64,000 bases of DNA, taken from positions 137,901 to 201,900 of the forward strand of contig CAITBM010000006.1 in assembly GCA_903890485.1 (NCBI GenBank). The letters are read 5' to 3'. The position numbers and the translations under genes were made by a program. Within the stretch, counting starts at the first letter, position 1; each line of letters opens with the position of its first letter. Origin of the DNA: an uncultured Opitutaceae bacterium (GTDB taxonomy: Bacteria; Verrucomicrobiota; Verrucomicrobiia; Opitutales; Opitutaceae). Below, piece after piece: positions 36,726 to 45,663 of this stretch. The notes below the pieces were generated by a model. It ran no database searches and was not told the DNA's origin. It saw only the letters and a list, made by a program, of their open reading frames with translations.

Positions 36726-37790
36726 ATGCACAGGCCCACCTACGACCTTCGTATCCGCACGACCCGGCCGCTCCCGGCGCCGTCGGTATTGGAGCGGGAG
36801 CTGCCGCTCGACGACGCGGGCGCCCAGCGGATCTCGCAGGCCAGGACCGAGATCTCCGCGATCATGTCGGGCGGGGATGACCGGCTCTTCGTGGTCGTGG
36901 GCCCCTGCTCGATCCACGACCCGGACGCCGCGCTCGACTACGCCAGGCTCCTGAACGCGGAGGCCTCCCGCCATGCCGGGGAGATCGTTGTCGCGATGCG
37001 GGTCTATTTTGAGAAACCGCGCACCGTCCTGGGCTGGAAGGGACTGATCAACGATCCGGATCTCGACAAGACCTTCAACATCTCGAAGGGGCTGCGCACC
37101 GCCCGGAAGCTCATGGCCGACATTACCGCCCTGGGCCTTCCGATCGGCACCGAATTCCTGGAGACTACGTTCGGCCAGTACTACGCCGACTTCGTGAGCT
37201 GGGGCGCGATCGGCGCTCGCACGGTCGAGAGCCAGATCCACCGCGAGCTGGCCTCGGGCCTCTCGATGCCCGTGGGTTTCAAGAACCGGACGGACGGGGA
37301 CGTGCAGGTCGCCGTCGACGCGATCCGGTCGGCCCGCCACCCGCACTGGTTCCCGACGCTCGCCCACGACGGGACGCCCGCGTGCATGCAGACGACGGGA
37401 AACACTGATACGCACCTGGTCCTCCGCGGGGGTTCCCGAGGCCCGAACTATTCGGCGGCCGATGTCGAGAAGGCAGCGGGGCTCCTGGCCAGGCACGGGC
37501 TGCCGACGCGCATCATGGTGGACCTGAGCCACGCCAACAGCCGCAAAGGGGAGCCCGAGCGCCAGAAGGCTGTGGCCTCCGACATCGCCGGGCGGATCGC
37601 CGCGGGCGACCTAGCGGTCGCGGCCGTCATGGTGGAGAGTAACCTGGTGGGAGGGTCGCAGGAGTACGGGGCACTTCCCCTGGTGCGCGGGCAGAGCGTC
37701 ACCGACGCTTGCCTATCCTGGGAGGACACCGTGCCCTTACTCTCCGAGCTGGCGGGCGCCGTGAAGGCGCGCCGCAGCCTGAAGGCCTAG
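36726..37790 (+). CDS. aroF: 3-deoxy-7-phosphoheptulonate synthase, class I
   Basis: 354 residues matching AroF/G/H: GPCSIHDPDAAL, MRVYFEKPRTVLGWKGLINDP, GNTDTHLVLRGG and VMVESNLVGGSQ. It condenses erythrose 4-phosphate and phosphoenolpyruvate at the head of aromatic amino acid synthesis. The ATG at 36726 is typical in length. Ends in a four-base convergent overlap with the following gene. Confidence 0.94.
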   Translation: MHRPTYDLRIRTTRPLPAPSVLERELPLDDAGAQRISQARTEISAIMSGGDDRLFVVVGPCSIHDPDAALDYARLLNAEASRHAGEIVVAMRVYFEKPRTVLGWKGLINDPDLDKTFNISKGLRTARKLMADITALGLPIGTEFLETTFGQYYADFVSWGAIGARTVESQIHRELASGLSMPVGFKNRTDGDVQVAVDAIRSARHPHWFPTLAHDGTPACMQTTGNTDTHLVLRGGSRGPNYSAADVEKAAGLLARHGLPTRIMVDLSHANSRKGEPERQKAVASDIAGRIAAGDLAVAAVMVESNLVGGSQEYGALPLVRGQSVTDACLSWEDTVPLLSELAGAVKARRSLKA

Positions 37791-39379
37791 GGGTTTTCGG
37801 CCGCCGGGGGCTCGTCGCCCTGCTTTTCCTCCGCCGGCTTCTTCTTCGACTTCGGGCGCCTGCCCTTGCCGTCGCCCTCGGACGCGTATTTCGAGGCCTT
37901 GGCATTCAGCCAGAGCTCGCCCTTCGCGTTGCGGTTGAGCCAGAAAATCTCGCCGGCGTGCTCGCCGAAGACCGGCTTCTCGCGCGCCTTCTCCGGCACG
38001 TGCAGGCCCGAGGAGGTGAGCGCCGCGATCAGGTCGTCGACACTCTTCCCAATTTCCCCGGCAAGGCGGTCCACGGGCGCGGCAACGGAACCGGTCTTCG
38101 TCTCCTTCAGGAGTAGCCTGAGGGCGGCAAAGACATTGCCCGGGTCGGGCGCGGGGGTCGGGGCCTGCGCCTCGGACCCAGCGGGACTCTCGGCTGCCGG
38201 GGCTGCCGGCTGGGTTGCGGCCGAATCGCCGCGTTTCTCGCGGGCGTTGATCCAGACCCCGCCGCGGCTGTCCGTGTTCAGCCACCAGGTTTCGTCACCA
38301 ATCTCGACAAAGACCGGGGGATCGCCGGCGGCGGCCTGGGCGCTCAGGCCCATGGCGGTGAAGGCACCGATCAGGGTGGCCTCGCTGCACTTCAGGGCGC
38401 GGGAGAGGAAACTCATGCTGCCCGAGCCGCCCGGCTCGCGGCGGTTCTTCCGCATCAGCGGGCGAATCCGGTCCAGGAGTGCGGGACCCTCGGGCAGGGG
38501 CACGGCGGGTGCGCCCGTGTCGGGCTCCTGCTCGTGCCGGCGCTGGCCCTGCTTGCGCTCGTCCTGTTGGCGCTCCTGGCGCTCTTGGCGTTTCTCCTGC
38601 ATCTTCTCCTCGGTCGGGTGCCGGGGCGCCTCCTCCTCTGCGGGCTCGACCTTCGTCGCCTGCACGGTCCTGAAGACGGGGCGCGTCTTTTCCTTCGTGT
38701 TGATCCAAAGCTCGCCGCGCCGGTTGACGTTCACCCAGTAGAGGTCGCCGTCGTAGTCCACGTAGGTGACCTTGGCGTCCTCGTCGTCGGGTATTTCCAA
38801 GCCGCATTCCTTGAGGGCCCCGAGGACCTCCTGCTCGGTGATGTCCCACTTCTTGGCGAGGTAGTCGACACCGACGGAGAATCCCGGTCCGCGCTGATTG
38901 CGGCGGAGATGGGGGCGCATCGCCTCGAAGAAGGTCGGGATCTCGTCCTCGGCCCCCAGCTTGTCCCATTCCTCCTCGGGGGCCTCCTCGTTCGGGGCGT
39001 CCGGGTCGGAATCACGCTCGGTGTCGCGAAGGCGCCGCAGGCCGTCCGTCTCGCGAAGCGCCTCGTTGGACACAGGCTCCGCCTCCGTCGGCGAGGTCGG
39101 TGACGAGAGTGTGGCGCTCTTGAACTTGGCCTCGAACTCGACGCGAAGCTTGTCCGCCTCCACGCGGGCGGCGGCAGCGGCGGCATCGCCCAGGGTCCAG
39201 TCGCGCTGGGTCGGTCGCCGGGCAAGGCCCGAGAACGCCAGGGGATTGTCGGGCTGACCGCGAAATTCGACGATCTCCCACTCGTCCGTCCCCAGTTGAT
39301 TCAAAAATGATTCAAGCAGCGCGGGCGTGGCAAAGCCCCCCTTGCCGCTCGAGATTACCTTATATTCCCATACTGCCAT
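37787..39379 (-). CDS. Triple-repeat protein with N-terminal DUF4177-like domain
   Basis: 530 residues. N-terminus MAVWEYKVISSGKGG resembles DUF4177. Three copies of a module of about 85 residues follow (residues 146-231, 296-382, 413-497), each ending in a pattern like W-(L/V)-N-x-(N/D)-x-x-G-x-(L/V)-W-(I/L)-N-(A/T)-(K/R) (for example WLNRNAKGELWLNAK). Low-complexity Glu/Lys/Arg-rich linkers (residues 245-290) join them. The module looks like a small alpha/beta fold with a helix-turn-helix-like start; no enzyme motif is seen. Cytosolic, unknown function. Confidence 0.7.
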   Translation of the reverse strand: MAVWEYKVISSGKGGFATPALLESFLNQLGTDEWEIVEFRGQPDNPLAFSGLARRPTQRDWTLGDAAAAAARVEADKLRVEFEAKFKSATLSSPTSPTEAEPVSNEALRETDGLRRLRDTERDSDPDAPNEEAPEEEWDKLGAEDEIPTFFEAMRPHLRRNQRGPGFSVGVDYLAKKWDITEQEVLGALKECGLEIPDDEDAKVTYVDYDGDLYWVNVNRRGELWINTKEKTRPVFRTVQATKVEPAEEEAPRHPTEEKMQEKRQERQERQQDERKQGQRRHEQEPDTGAPAVPLPEGPALLDRIRPLMRKNRREPGGSGSMSFLSRALKCSEATLIGAFTAMGLSAQAAAGDPPVFVEIGDETWWLNTDSRGGVWINAREKRGDSAATQPAAPAAESPAGSEAQAPTPAPDPGNVFAALRLLLKETKTGSVAAPVDRLAGEIGKSVDDLIAALTSSGLHVPEKAREKPVFGEHAGEIFWLNRNAKGELWLNAKASKYASEGDGKGRRPKSKKKPAEEKQGDEPPAAENP

Positions 39380-39489
39380 AAGTGGTCGTAAAGGTAAGAC
39401 ATCCCAAAAGCCGGTCGGGTTGCCGAGTCAATTCTTGGAGAATCGGCCGATTGGGCGGCATCCCTAGGTTGATCTGGAGGCATTAAAGT

Positions 39490-39503
39490 GCCCCAATTGG
39501 GGC
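39490..39503. promoter_or_regulatory. 14-base perfect palindrome just upstream of rsuA
   Basis: GCCCCAATTGGGGC reads the same on both strands and ends four bases before the ATG at 39508. It would block a ribosome binding site if folded in RNA, or could be an operator. The four bases after it, TTCG, leave no Shine-Dalgarno. Confidence 0.55.
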
Positions 39504-39507
39504 TTCG

Positions 39508-40206
39508 ATGCGCCGCCTAGACCAATTACTTGCGAGCTTGGGCTACGGTTCCCGCCGCGAGGTGCGGGAGTGGGTGGAGGCCGGCAGGATTACCGTCCGG
39601 GGGGTCGTGGCGGACGACCCCGGCGCCCGGGTCGATCCCGCCGAGGTCCTGATCGATGCCCAGCCACCGGACCATCCGGGCCCCCTTCTTATCCTCTTGA
39701 ACAAGCCGGCGGGCCGGGTCTGCTCGCACGACGGCGCGGAGGGTCCCTCCGTCTACGACCTGCTTCCCGAGAGGTGGAGGCGGCGCAACCCGCCTGTCAC
39801 GAGCGTGGGGCGCCTCGACAAGGACACGACAGGGCTCCTCCTGTTGACCGACGCGAGCGGCGCCGTCCATCAGCTGACCTCTCCCCGGCGCAAGGTGCCC
39901 AAGGTCTATCGGGTGGTCCTTGACCGGGAACCGGCCCCGCAATGGGTGGAGCTCTTCGCGTGCGGCACCCTGGTTTTGGACGGCGAGGATTCCCCCTGCC
40001 TTCCCGCGGTGCTGCAGCCCCTCGGCGGCCGGGAAGCCGAGGTCACCCTGATAGAGGGGCGCTATCACCAGGTGAAGCGGATGTTCGCCAGCCTGGGATG
40101 CTCGGTGCTGGAACTCGACCGCATCCGGTTTGGGAGTTTGGACCTCGGAAACCTGGCCCGAGGATTATGGAAAGAATTATCTATTAATCTTTTAGATGAA
40201 ATCTGA
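39508..40206 (+). CDS. rsuA: 16S rRNA pseudouridine(516) synthase-like
   Basis: 232 residues: S4 RNA-binding domain (residues 1-60, with LDQLLASLGYGSRREV) and a catalytic domain with VGRLDKDTTGLLLLT, where Asp is the catalytic residue, and GRYHQVKRMFASLG. This is the RsuA/RluB/E/F branch; RsuA versus RluB not certain. Preceded by the palindrome at 39490. Confidence 0.9.
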   Translation: MRRLDQLLASLGYGSRREVREWVEAGRITVRGVVADDPGARVDPAEVLIDAQPPDHPGPLLILLNKPAGRVCSHDGAEGPSVYDLLPERWRRRNPPVTSVGRLDKDTTGLLLLTDASGAVHQLTSPRRKVPKVYRVVLDREPAPQWVELFACGTLVLDGEDSPCLPAVLQPLGGREAEVTLIEGRYHQVKRMFASLGCSVLELDRIRFGSLDLGNLARGLWKELSINLLDEI

Positions 40207-40280
40207 TCGGCGCCAAGGATACGGGTTCCAGGGTGGTTTAAAATGGCAGAATGTGCGTCGAGGGCTTGCAATTCTGGATG

Positions 40281-40294
40281 ATTAGGCGCCTAAT
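40281..40294. promoter_or_regulatory. 14-base perfect palindrome upstream of the efflux operon
   Basis: ATTAGGCGCCTAAT is a perfect palindrome 14 bases before the ATG of the efflux operon. The TTGCAA at 40265-40270 could be its -35 element, with the palindrome covering the -10. The arrangement fits a repressor that responds to an efflux substrate. No regulator gene is adjacent. Confidence 0.55.
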
Positions 40295-40308
40295 TACCCG
40301 TTTGCGCC

Positions 40309-41394
40309 ATGAATAAAGCCGATACCGAAGTCCCCGCAGTACCCGTGGAAATCCCAAAGTCGTCGCAGTCCTCCCGCAGGGTGATTGTGGGTGTTGTCGC
40401 CGCCGTGGCCCTAATCGCCGGCATTGTCTATGGGATCGGCCGTTGGAATTTCGCCCGGGCTCATGAGGAGACGGACGATGCCCAGGTGGAGGGCCACATC
40501 AGCCCCGTCCTTCCCCGGGTGTCGGGGTACGTCACCCGCGTGCTCGTGGCCGACAACCAGCACGTCTCGACGGGCCAGGCACTCCTTGAGATCGACCCCA
40601 AGGAACTCGACCTGAAGGTCGCCGCCGCGCAGGCCTCCCTCCAGAACGCCCTTGCCGACAAGGTTACCGCCGAGGCGAGCCTGGAGAGCGCCCACGCCTC
40701 CGCGGCCACCGCAGCCGCCAACGTGGAAACGGCCCAGGTGCGCCAGCGCAAGGCGGCCAGTGACCTGGCCCGCGATTCCCGGCTCTTTAAGACAGGCGCC
40801 ATCACCGACAGCCAGCTGACCGACACGCAGGCCGCTGCCGACACGGCGGCTTCCCAGCTTGAAGCCGTCCGGAGCGAGGCCCGGTCGGCCCAGTCCCTGG
40901 TCGCGGTCGCGACCGCGCGGGTCGCCGCCGCCCAGACCCAGGCGGCGGAGAAGGCCTCCAACCTCGACTACGCGAAGCTCGAGCGCACGTACTGCACCGT
41001 GACGGCGCCGATCGACGGCGTGGTGTCCAGGAAGAACGTCGAACCCGGGCAGTACGTCCAGTCGGGACAGACGCTCCTTTCGGTGACCACGGACACCGAC
41101 GTGTGGGTTGTCGCCAACTTCAAGGAGACGCAGCTCACCTACATGAAGCCCGGGCAGAATGTGGAATTTGAGGCCGACAGCTACCCGGGCACCACCTACC
41201 GCGCTAAGGTGGAGTCGATCGCCGGGGCGACCGGGGCGCGCTTCGCGCTCCTCCCGCCGGACAACTCCACGGGAAACTTCGTCAAGGTGACCCAGCGGGT
41301 GCCCGTGAAGATCGTGCTCCTTAAGGCGCCCGACTCGGCCCACCCGCTTAAGCCCGGGCAGAGCGTGGACGTGACCGTCCGGGTCAAGGACTAG
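40309..41394 (+). CDS. emrA: Membrane fusion protein of drug efflux pump (HlyD/EmrA type)
   Basis: 361 residues. One membrane helix (residues about 24-43), then biotinyl-lipoyl-like halves (with HISPVLPRVSGYVTRVLVADNQHVSTGQALLEIDP), a long coiled coil (residues 105-220) and a HlyD_D23-type end. It bridges the inner transporter EmrB and the TolC-like channel across the periplasm. EmrB follows after 14 bases. Confidence 0.9.
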   Translation: MNKADTEVPAVPVEIPKSSQSSRRVIVGVVAAVALIAGIVYGIGRWNFARAHEETDDAQVEGHISPVLPRVSGYVTRVLVADNQHVSTGQALLEIDPKELDLKVAAAQASLQNALADKVTAEASLESAHASAATAAANVETAQVRQRKAASDLARDSRLFKTGAITDSQLTDTQAAADTAASQLEAVRSEARSAQSLVAVATARVAAAQTQAAEKASNLDYAKLERTYCTVTAPIDGVVSRKNVEPGQYVQSGQTLLSVTTDTDVWVVANFKETQLTYMKPGQNVEFEADSYPGTTYRAKVESIAGATGARFALLPPDNSTGNFVKVTQRVPVKIVLLKAPDSAHPLKPGQSVDVTVRVKD

Positions 41395-41408
41395 GAAGGC
41401 CGCCTGCC

Positions 41409-42968
41409 ATGGCCGAGCACGGACTGCGCAAGGTGATCATCACGATCACGGTGATCGCCGCGGCGATCATCGAGCTGATCGACACGTCGATCGTGAACGT
41501 GGCGCTCAACGACATGAGCGGCAACCTGGGTACGACCCTGGAGGACGTCGCCTGGGTGATCACGTCCTACGCGATCGCCAACGTGATCATCATCCCGATG
41601 ACCAGCTTCCTCGCGGCGAGGTTTGGGCGGCGCAACTACTACATCGGCTCGATCCTTCTCTTCACGGGCGCCTCCGTCGCCTGCGGCAACGCCCACAACA
41701 TCTGGGAGCTGGTCGCCTTCCGCTTCATCCAGGGAATCGGGGGCGGCGCCCTCCTCTCGACCTCGCAGGCGATCCTCTTTGAGACCTTCTCGGTGGCCCA
41801 GAGGGGCTTCGCGGCCTCGCTCTTCGCGGTCGGCATCTTCGTCGGGCCGACCATCGGACCAACCGTGGGCGGCTGGATCATCGACAGCTACTCGTGGCCC
41901 TGGATCTTCTACATCAACCTGCCGATCGGCCTGGCGGCGGCGTTCCTCTCGTGGCTCTTCGTGCGGGAGCCGGCGCACGCCCGAAACGCGGAGACGATCG
42001 ACTGGCTCGGCATCACCTTCCTTATCGTGGGCCTGGGCTCCCTGCAGACGGTCCTGGAGCGTGGCGAGTCCGAGGACTGGTTCTCCAAGCGCTACATCGT
42101 GGTGCTTTCCATCGTCGCGGCCGTCTCGCTGGTCTCCTTCGTCATCCGGGAGCTCACGACCGACCATCCCGTCGTGGACCTGCACGTGCTCAAGAGCCGC
42201 AGGCTCGCGATCGCCGCGTCACTCACCTTCATCCTCGGGTTCGCCCTCTTCGCCACGGTGTTCATCGTGCCGGTGTTCACCCAGCGTCTCCTGGGCTACA
42301 CGGCGCTCAAGACCGGCATGCTCTTCATCCCGGGGGCCCTGGTGGCCGTGTTCTTCCTGCCCATCATGGGGCGGCTCCTGATGAAGGGGTTTCCGCCCCA
42401 GTTCATGGTCATCACGGGCTTTGCCATCGTCGCAATCTTTGCGCTCCAGCTCTCGCACCTGGACCTCACCTCCCAGTCGAGCGACTTCTTCTGGCCGATC
42501 ATCCTGCGTGCGATCGGCCTGAGCCTGGTCACGATCCCGCTCACCCAGCTGGCGGTCTCCGGGCTCCACGCCCGCGACATGCCCCAGGGTGTGGCCCTCA
42601 ACAACATGATGCGCCAGATGGGCGGATCCTTTGGCATCGCCTTCATCAACACCTTCCTGGACCACCGGGCGGCCGCCCACCGCCAGAGCCTGGTCTCCCG
42701 GTTGGTTGTGGGGGATCCCGCCACCGACGGGCGCCTGGCCCAGCTCACGCATGCGATGCTCGCCAAGGGGGCGACCGCCTGGGAGGCGCCCAAGCGCGCG
42801 CTCGGGCTCCTGGACGCCACGATCCAGCACCAGGCGATCCTCCTGAGTTATATCGACGCCTTCCGGTTTGTGGGGTTCCTATCGCTGGCATGTGTTCCCC
42901 TCATCCTCTTTGCCGGGCGGCCCGGGTCGCTGCCGAAGGCGGCGGCCGCGGCCGCTGACGCCCACTAG
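41409..42968 (+). CDS. emrB: DHA2-family MFS drug exporter (EmrB/QacA type)
   Basis: 519 residues with about fourteen membrane helices; motif LIDTSIVNVALNDM in helix 1 and GRRNYYIGS between helices 2 and 3 and VTSYAIANVIIIPMTSFLAARFG mark the DHA2 family. It pumps drugs or weak acids with proton antiport. Middle gene of the tripartite system. Confidence 0.92.
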   Translation: MAEHGLRKVIITITVIAAAIIELIDTSIVNVALNDMSGNLGTTLEDVAWVITSYAIANVIIIPMTSFLAARFGRRNYYIGSILLFTGASVACGNAHNIWELVAFRFIQGIGGGALLSTSQAILFETFSVAQRGFAASLFAVGIFVGPTIGPTVGGWIIDSYSWPWIFYINLPIGLAAAFLSWLFVREPAHARNAETIDWLGITFLIVGLGSLQTVLERGESEDWFSKRYIVVLSIVAAVSLVSFVIRELTTDHPVVDLHVLKSRRLAIAASLTFILGFALFATVFIVPVFTQRLLGYTALKTGMLFIPGALVAVFFLPIMGRLLMKGFPPQFMVITGFAIVAIFALQLSHLDLTSQSSDFFWPIILRAIGLSLVTIPLTQLAVSGLHARDMPQGVALNNMMRQMGGSFGIAFINTFLDHRAAAHRQSLVSRLVVGDPATDGRLAQLTHAMLAKGATAWEAPKRALGLLDATIQHQAILLSYIDAFRFVGFLSLACVPLILFAGRPGSLPKAAAAAADAH

Positions 42969-42993
42969 CCCCACGGACCCCCACTCTCCTCCC

Positions 42994-44313
42994 ATGAAAA
43001 GCTCAGGCATCCTCGCACTGGCCCTCGCGGCCCTCACCTCCTCGGCACGGGCCGAGGGATCCCCGGGCGGCCCCCTCACCCTGACCCAGACGATCGAGGC
43101 CGTGATCGCGCGCTACCCCTCCATGGACGCCGCGCGCGCAGCCGTCGACGCCGCGGAGGCACGCACGACCCAGGCGGGCGCAGCGCGGCTCCCGCAGGTG
43201 ACCGGCCAGGCCGGCTACACGTACAATTCGCTCAGGCCCTACGTCGCCATCGCGATCCCGGGCCTGAGGGCGGGCGCCCTGTACACGAGCGTCCAGGACT
43301 CCTACGGGGCCAGCGTCACCGCGCGGCAGCTGCTGACGGACTTCGGGCGCACCGACGCCTTGGTGGACATGGCACGGTCGGGGCAGATCGCGGCCAAGGA
43401 CGCGTTGGAGCAGGTCCGCCACCAGCTCGGGTACCAGGCGGTCCAGTCCTTCTACGGGGTGCTGCTGCTCAGGAACTCGGCGGATGTCGCCCGCGAGGAG
43501 ATCACGGCGCTCGAGGAGGCGCTGCGCATCGCCCAGCGGAAATTCGACGCGGGGAGCGCAACCAAGTTTGACGTCCTGACCACCCAGGTCCGCCTGGCCA
43601 ATGCCCGGAACAACCTCACCAACACGCTCGGCTCACTCGAGAAGCAGGAGAACGGGCTCCGCCAGCTGCTCGGCCGGGATCAGGCATCCCCCCTGGAGCT
43701 TGTCGGCGACTTTGACGCCAGCGCACCGGCAATCGCCGAGTCGACGGCCATCTCCGAGGGGCTCCAGAACCGCCCGGAAATGAACGTCGCCCGGGACGAC
43801 GAGCAGACCGCCCGCCTGAGGCTCGACTCAGCCGACCGCGGCAACCGACCCACGCTTGCGGCGCAGGTTTCGGGCGGAGTCGAGAACGGCGTCGTGCCCT
43901 ATCTCTACGACAACAAGGGATATGTCTCGGCGGGGGTCTCGCTCCAGGTCCCCATTTTCACCGGCAAGCGCGTTCAGGGCGAGCGGCTTGAGGCCGGCGC
44001 GGGCGTCCGGTCCGCGCAGGCACGGGAGCGGGAGCTTGGGGAGACCATCACCACCGAGGTCGCCGACGCCTATTCCGACCTGAACGCCGCGCACGCCCGG
44101 CTAGGGAACGCCGACGCCCTGGTGGATGAGGCCAAGGAGGCCCTCTCCCTGGCCCAGTCACGCTATGCGAACGGGGTCATCACGAACTTTGAGCTGCTGG
44201 ACGCCCAGAGCGCGCTCCGGTCGGCCGAGTTGAGCCGCCTGCAGGCGCGCTACGACTGCGTCCTTGCCCGGCAGGCCGTGGCCAGGGCCGCGGGCGTGCC
44301 CCCCGGCCAATAG
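42994..44313 (+). CDS. TolC-family outer membrane efflux protein
   Basis: 439 residues with a signal peptide (residues 1-20) and repeated coiled-coil helices of the OEP domain: DAARAAVDAAEARTTQAGAARLPQV, RKFDAGSATKFDVL, RYANGVITNFELLDAQSAL. It provides the outer channel. ATG at 42994 is after the emrB stop by 25 bases. Confidence 0.9.
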   Translation: MKSSGILALALAALTSSARAEGSPGGPLTLTQTIEAVIARYPSMDAARAAVDAAEARTTQAGAARLPQVTGQAGYTYNSLRPYVAIAIPGLRAGALYTSVQDSYGASVTARQLLTDFGRTDALVDMARSGQIAAKDALEQVRHQLGYQAVQSFYGVLLLRNSADVAREEITALEEALRIAQRKFDAGSATKFDVLTTQVRLANARNNLTNTLGSLEKQENGLRQLLGRDQASPLELVGDFDASAPAIAESTAISEGLQNRPEMNVARDDEQTARLRLDSADRGNRPTLAAQVSGGVENGVVPYLYDNKGYVSAGVSLQVPIFTGKRVQGERLEAGAGVRSAQARERELGETITTEVADAYSDLNAAHARLGNADALVDEAKEALSLAQSRYANGVITNFELLDAQSALRSAELSRLQARYDCVLARQAVARAAGVPPGQ

Positions 44314-44362
44314 GCGCCGGCTCTCGGTTGACGCAGGCCGGCGCCGGTGCTGTCATCCGCCC

Positions 44363-45163
44363 ATGTACACGATCATTGGCGGGGACGGAAAAGAGTACGG
44401 GCCGGTGACAGCTGAACAGATCCGGTCCTGGATCGCCGGCGGCCGCGCCAACAAGGACACGCGGGTGAAAGCGGCCGGATCGGACGCGTGGAAGACCGTT
44501 TCCGAGTGTCCCGAGATCATGAGTCCCGCAGCGGCCGCGCCGGGAGCTTCCGCTCCCGTCATGGCCGGAATCGCCCCCAAGCTCGACATCATCAGCTGCT
44601 ACGAGCGCAGCTGGGCCCTCCTTAAGGCGAATTTCTGGCCGCTGGTCGGGGTGAGCTTCGTCATGGCGTTCATCTACGGCATGCTCGGGTGGTCCCAGTA
44701 CACCGGGTTCTTCTTCGCCTCCCCCCTGCTCGGCGGCCTCCTGAGCGGCGGGTTCTACTACTACTTCGTGCTGAAGATCCGGGGCCAGCCCGCCTCCTTC
44801 GGCGACTTGTTCGCCGGGTTCACCAAGGCGTTCCTGCCGCTTCTGGTCACGGGGATCCTCGTGTCGGTGTTCTCAACGGTGGGCCTCCTCTGCCTCGTCC
44901 TGCCGGGCATCTACCTGATCATCGCCTACGCCTTCGCCTACATCCTGCCCGTGGACAAGGGGCTCGGGTTCTGGGAGTCGATGGAGACCAGCCGCAAGGT
45001 GATCACCCGCCAGTGGTGGCGCGTGTTTGGCCTGATCCTCCTGAGCATTCCGTTTATGCTGCTCGGGGTCGCGGCCCTGGTGGTCGGGATCTTCGTCGCG
45101 ATTCCCCTGATAACCGGGGCCTTCGCCTACGCCTACGAGGACCTCTGCAACCCGAAGGCCTAG
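44363..45163 (+). CDS. Membrane protein with N-terminal GYF_2 domain
   Basis: 266 residues. Residues 1-50 are a GYF_2 domain (MYTIIGGDGKEYGPVTAEQIRSWIAGGRANKDTRV). Then four or five membrane helices, as in DUF975-like membrane proteins. GYF_2 often couples to membrane modules in Verrucomicrobia and Planctomycetes. Function unknown. Ends in a four-base convergent overlap with the DoxX gene. Confidence 0.8.
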   Translation: MYTIIGGDGKEYGPVTAEQIRSWIAGGRANKDTRVKAAGSDAWKTVSECPEIMSPAAAAPGASAPVMAGIAPKLDIISCYERSWALLKANFWPLVGVSFVMAFIYGMLGWSQYTGFFFASPLLGGLLSGGFYYYFVLKIRGQPASFGDLFAGFTKAFLPLLVTGILVSVFSTVGLLCLVLPGIYLIIAYAFAYILPVDKGLGFWESMETSRKVITRQWWRVFGLILLSIPFMLLGVAALVVGIFVAIPLITGAFAYAYEDLCNPKA

Positions 45164-45642
45164 GCCTTCTTCTCGCGGCCCATGAGGGCGTCCAACGAGA
45201 GTCTCCCCGGCCCGAAGGCAAAGACCAGGACCGAGGCGTAGAGGAACAGGAAAGGGTCGGCCCCTAGGAACTTGTCCGGGTTGCTGAACACCACGAGGAG
45301 CGCCTCGCGCTCCGCCGTGAGGTAGGCCACGCTCATGCAGCAGATCAGGGCGAACGAGGCGAAGCGGGAGAAGAGGCCGAGGATCAGGAGGGCGCCACCC
45401 AGGCACTCGGTCGACGAAGCCATGATGGCGTTCAGGTGGGGCGCAGGGATGTTCAGGCTCGCGAAATACTCCGTCACATCCTTCAGCCGGTGCAGCTTCC
45501 CCCAGCCCGTCCCGATGAAGTGCCAGCCCCAGTAGAGGCGGATCACGAGGAGGACGGGGCTCTGCAGCGCGGAACCCACCTTGGCGAGAAGGGCGTAAAT
45601 CTTGTTGATGAGGCTCATGGGCGTGGTCGTCTGGCGGGCCAT
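45160..45642 (-). CDS. DoxX-family membrane protein
   Basis: 160 residues with four hydrophobic helices and the DoxX patterns GWHFIGTGWGKL and GGALLILGLFSRFA. DoxX proteins recur at the end of MNIO (DUF692)-DUF2063 operons, though their role is unclear; redox or copper linkage has been suggested. Two starts are possible (45642 or 45618). Lies 21 bases after the DUF2063 gene, so probably in the same transcript. Confidence 0.85.
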   Translation of the reverse strand: MARQTTTPMSLINKIYALLAKVGSALQSPVLLVIRLYWGWHFIGTGWGKLHRLKDVTEYFASLNIPAPHLNAIMASSTECLGGALLILGLFSRFASFALICCMSVAYLTAEREALLVVFSNPDKFLGADPFLFLYASVLVFAFGPGRLSLDALMGREKKA

Positions 45643-45663
45643 CCGGCCCGGGGGGTTATCCTA

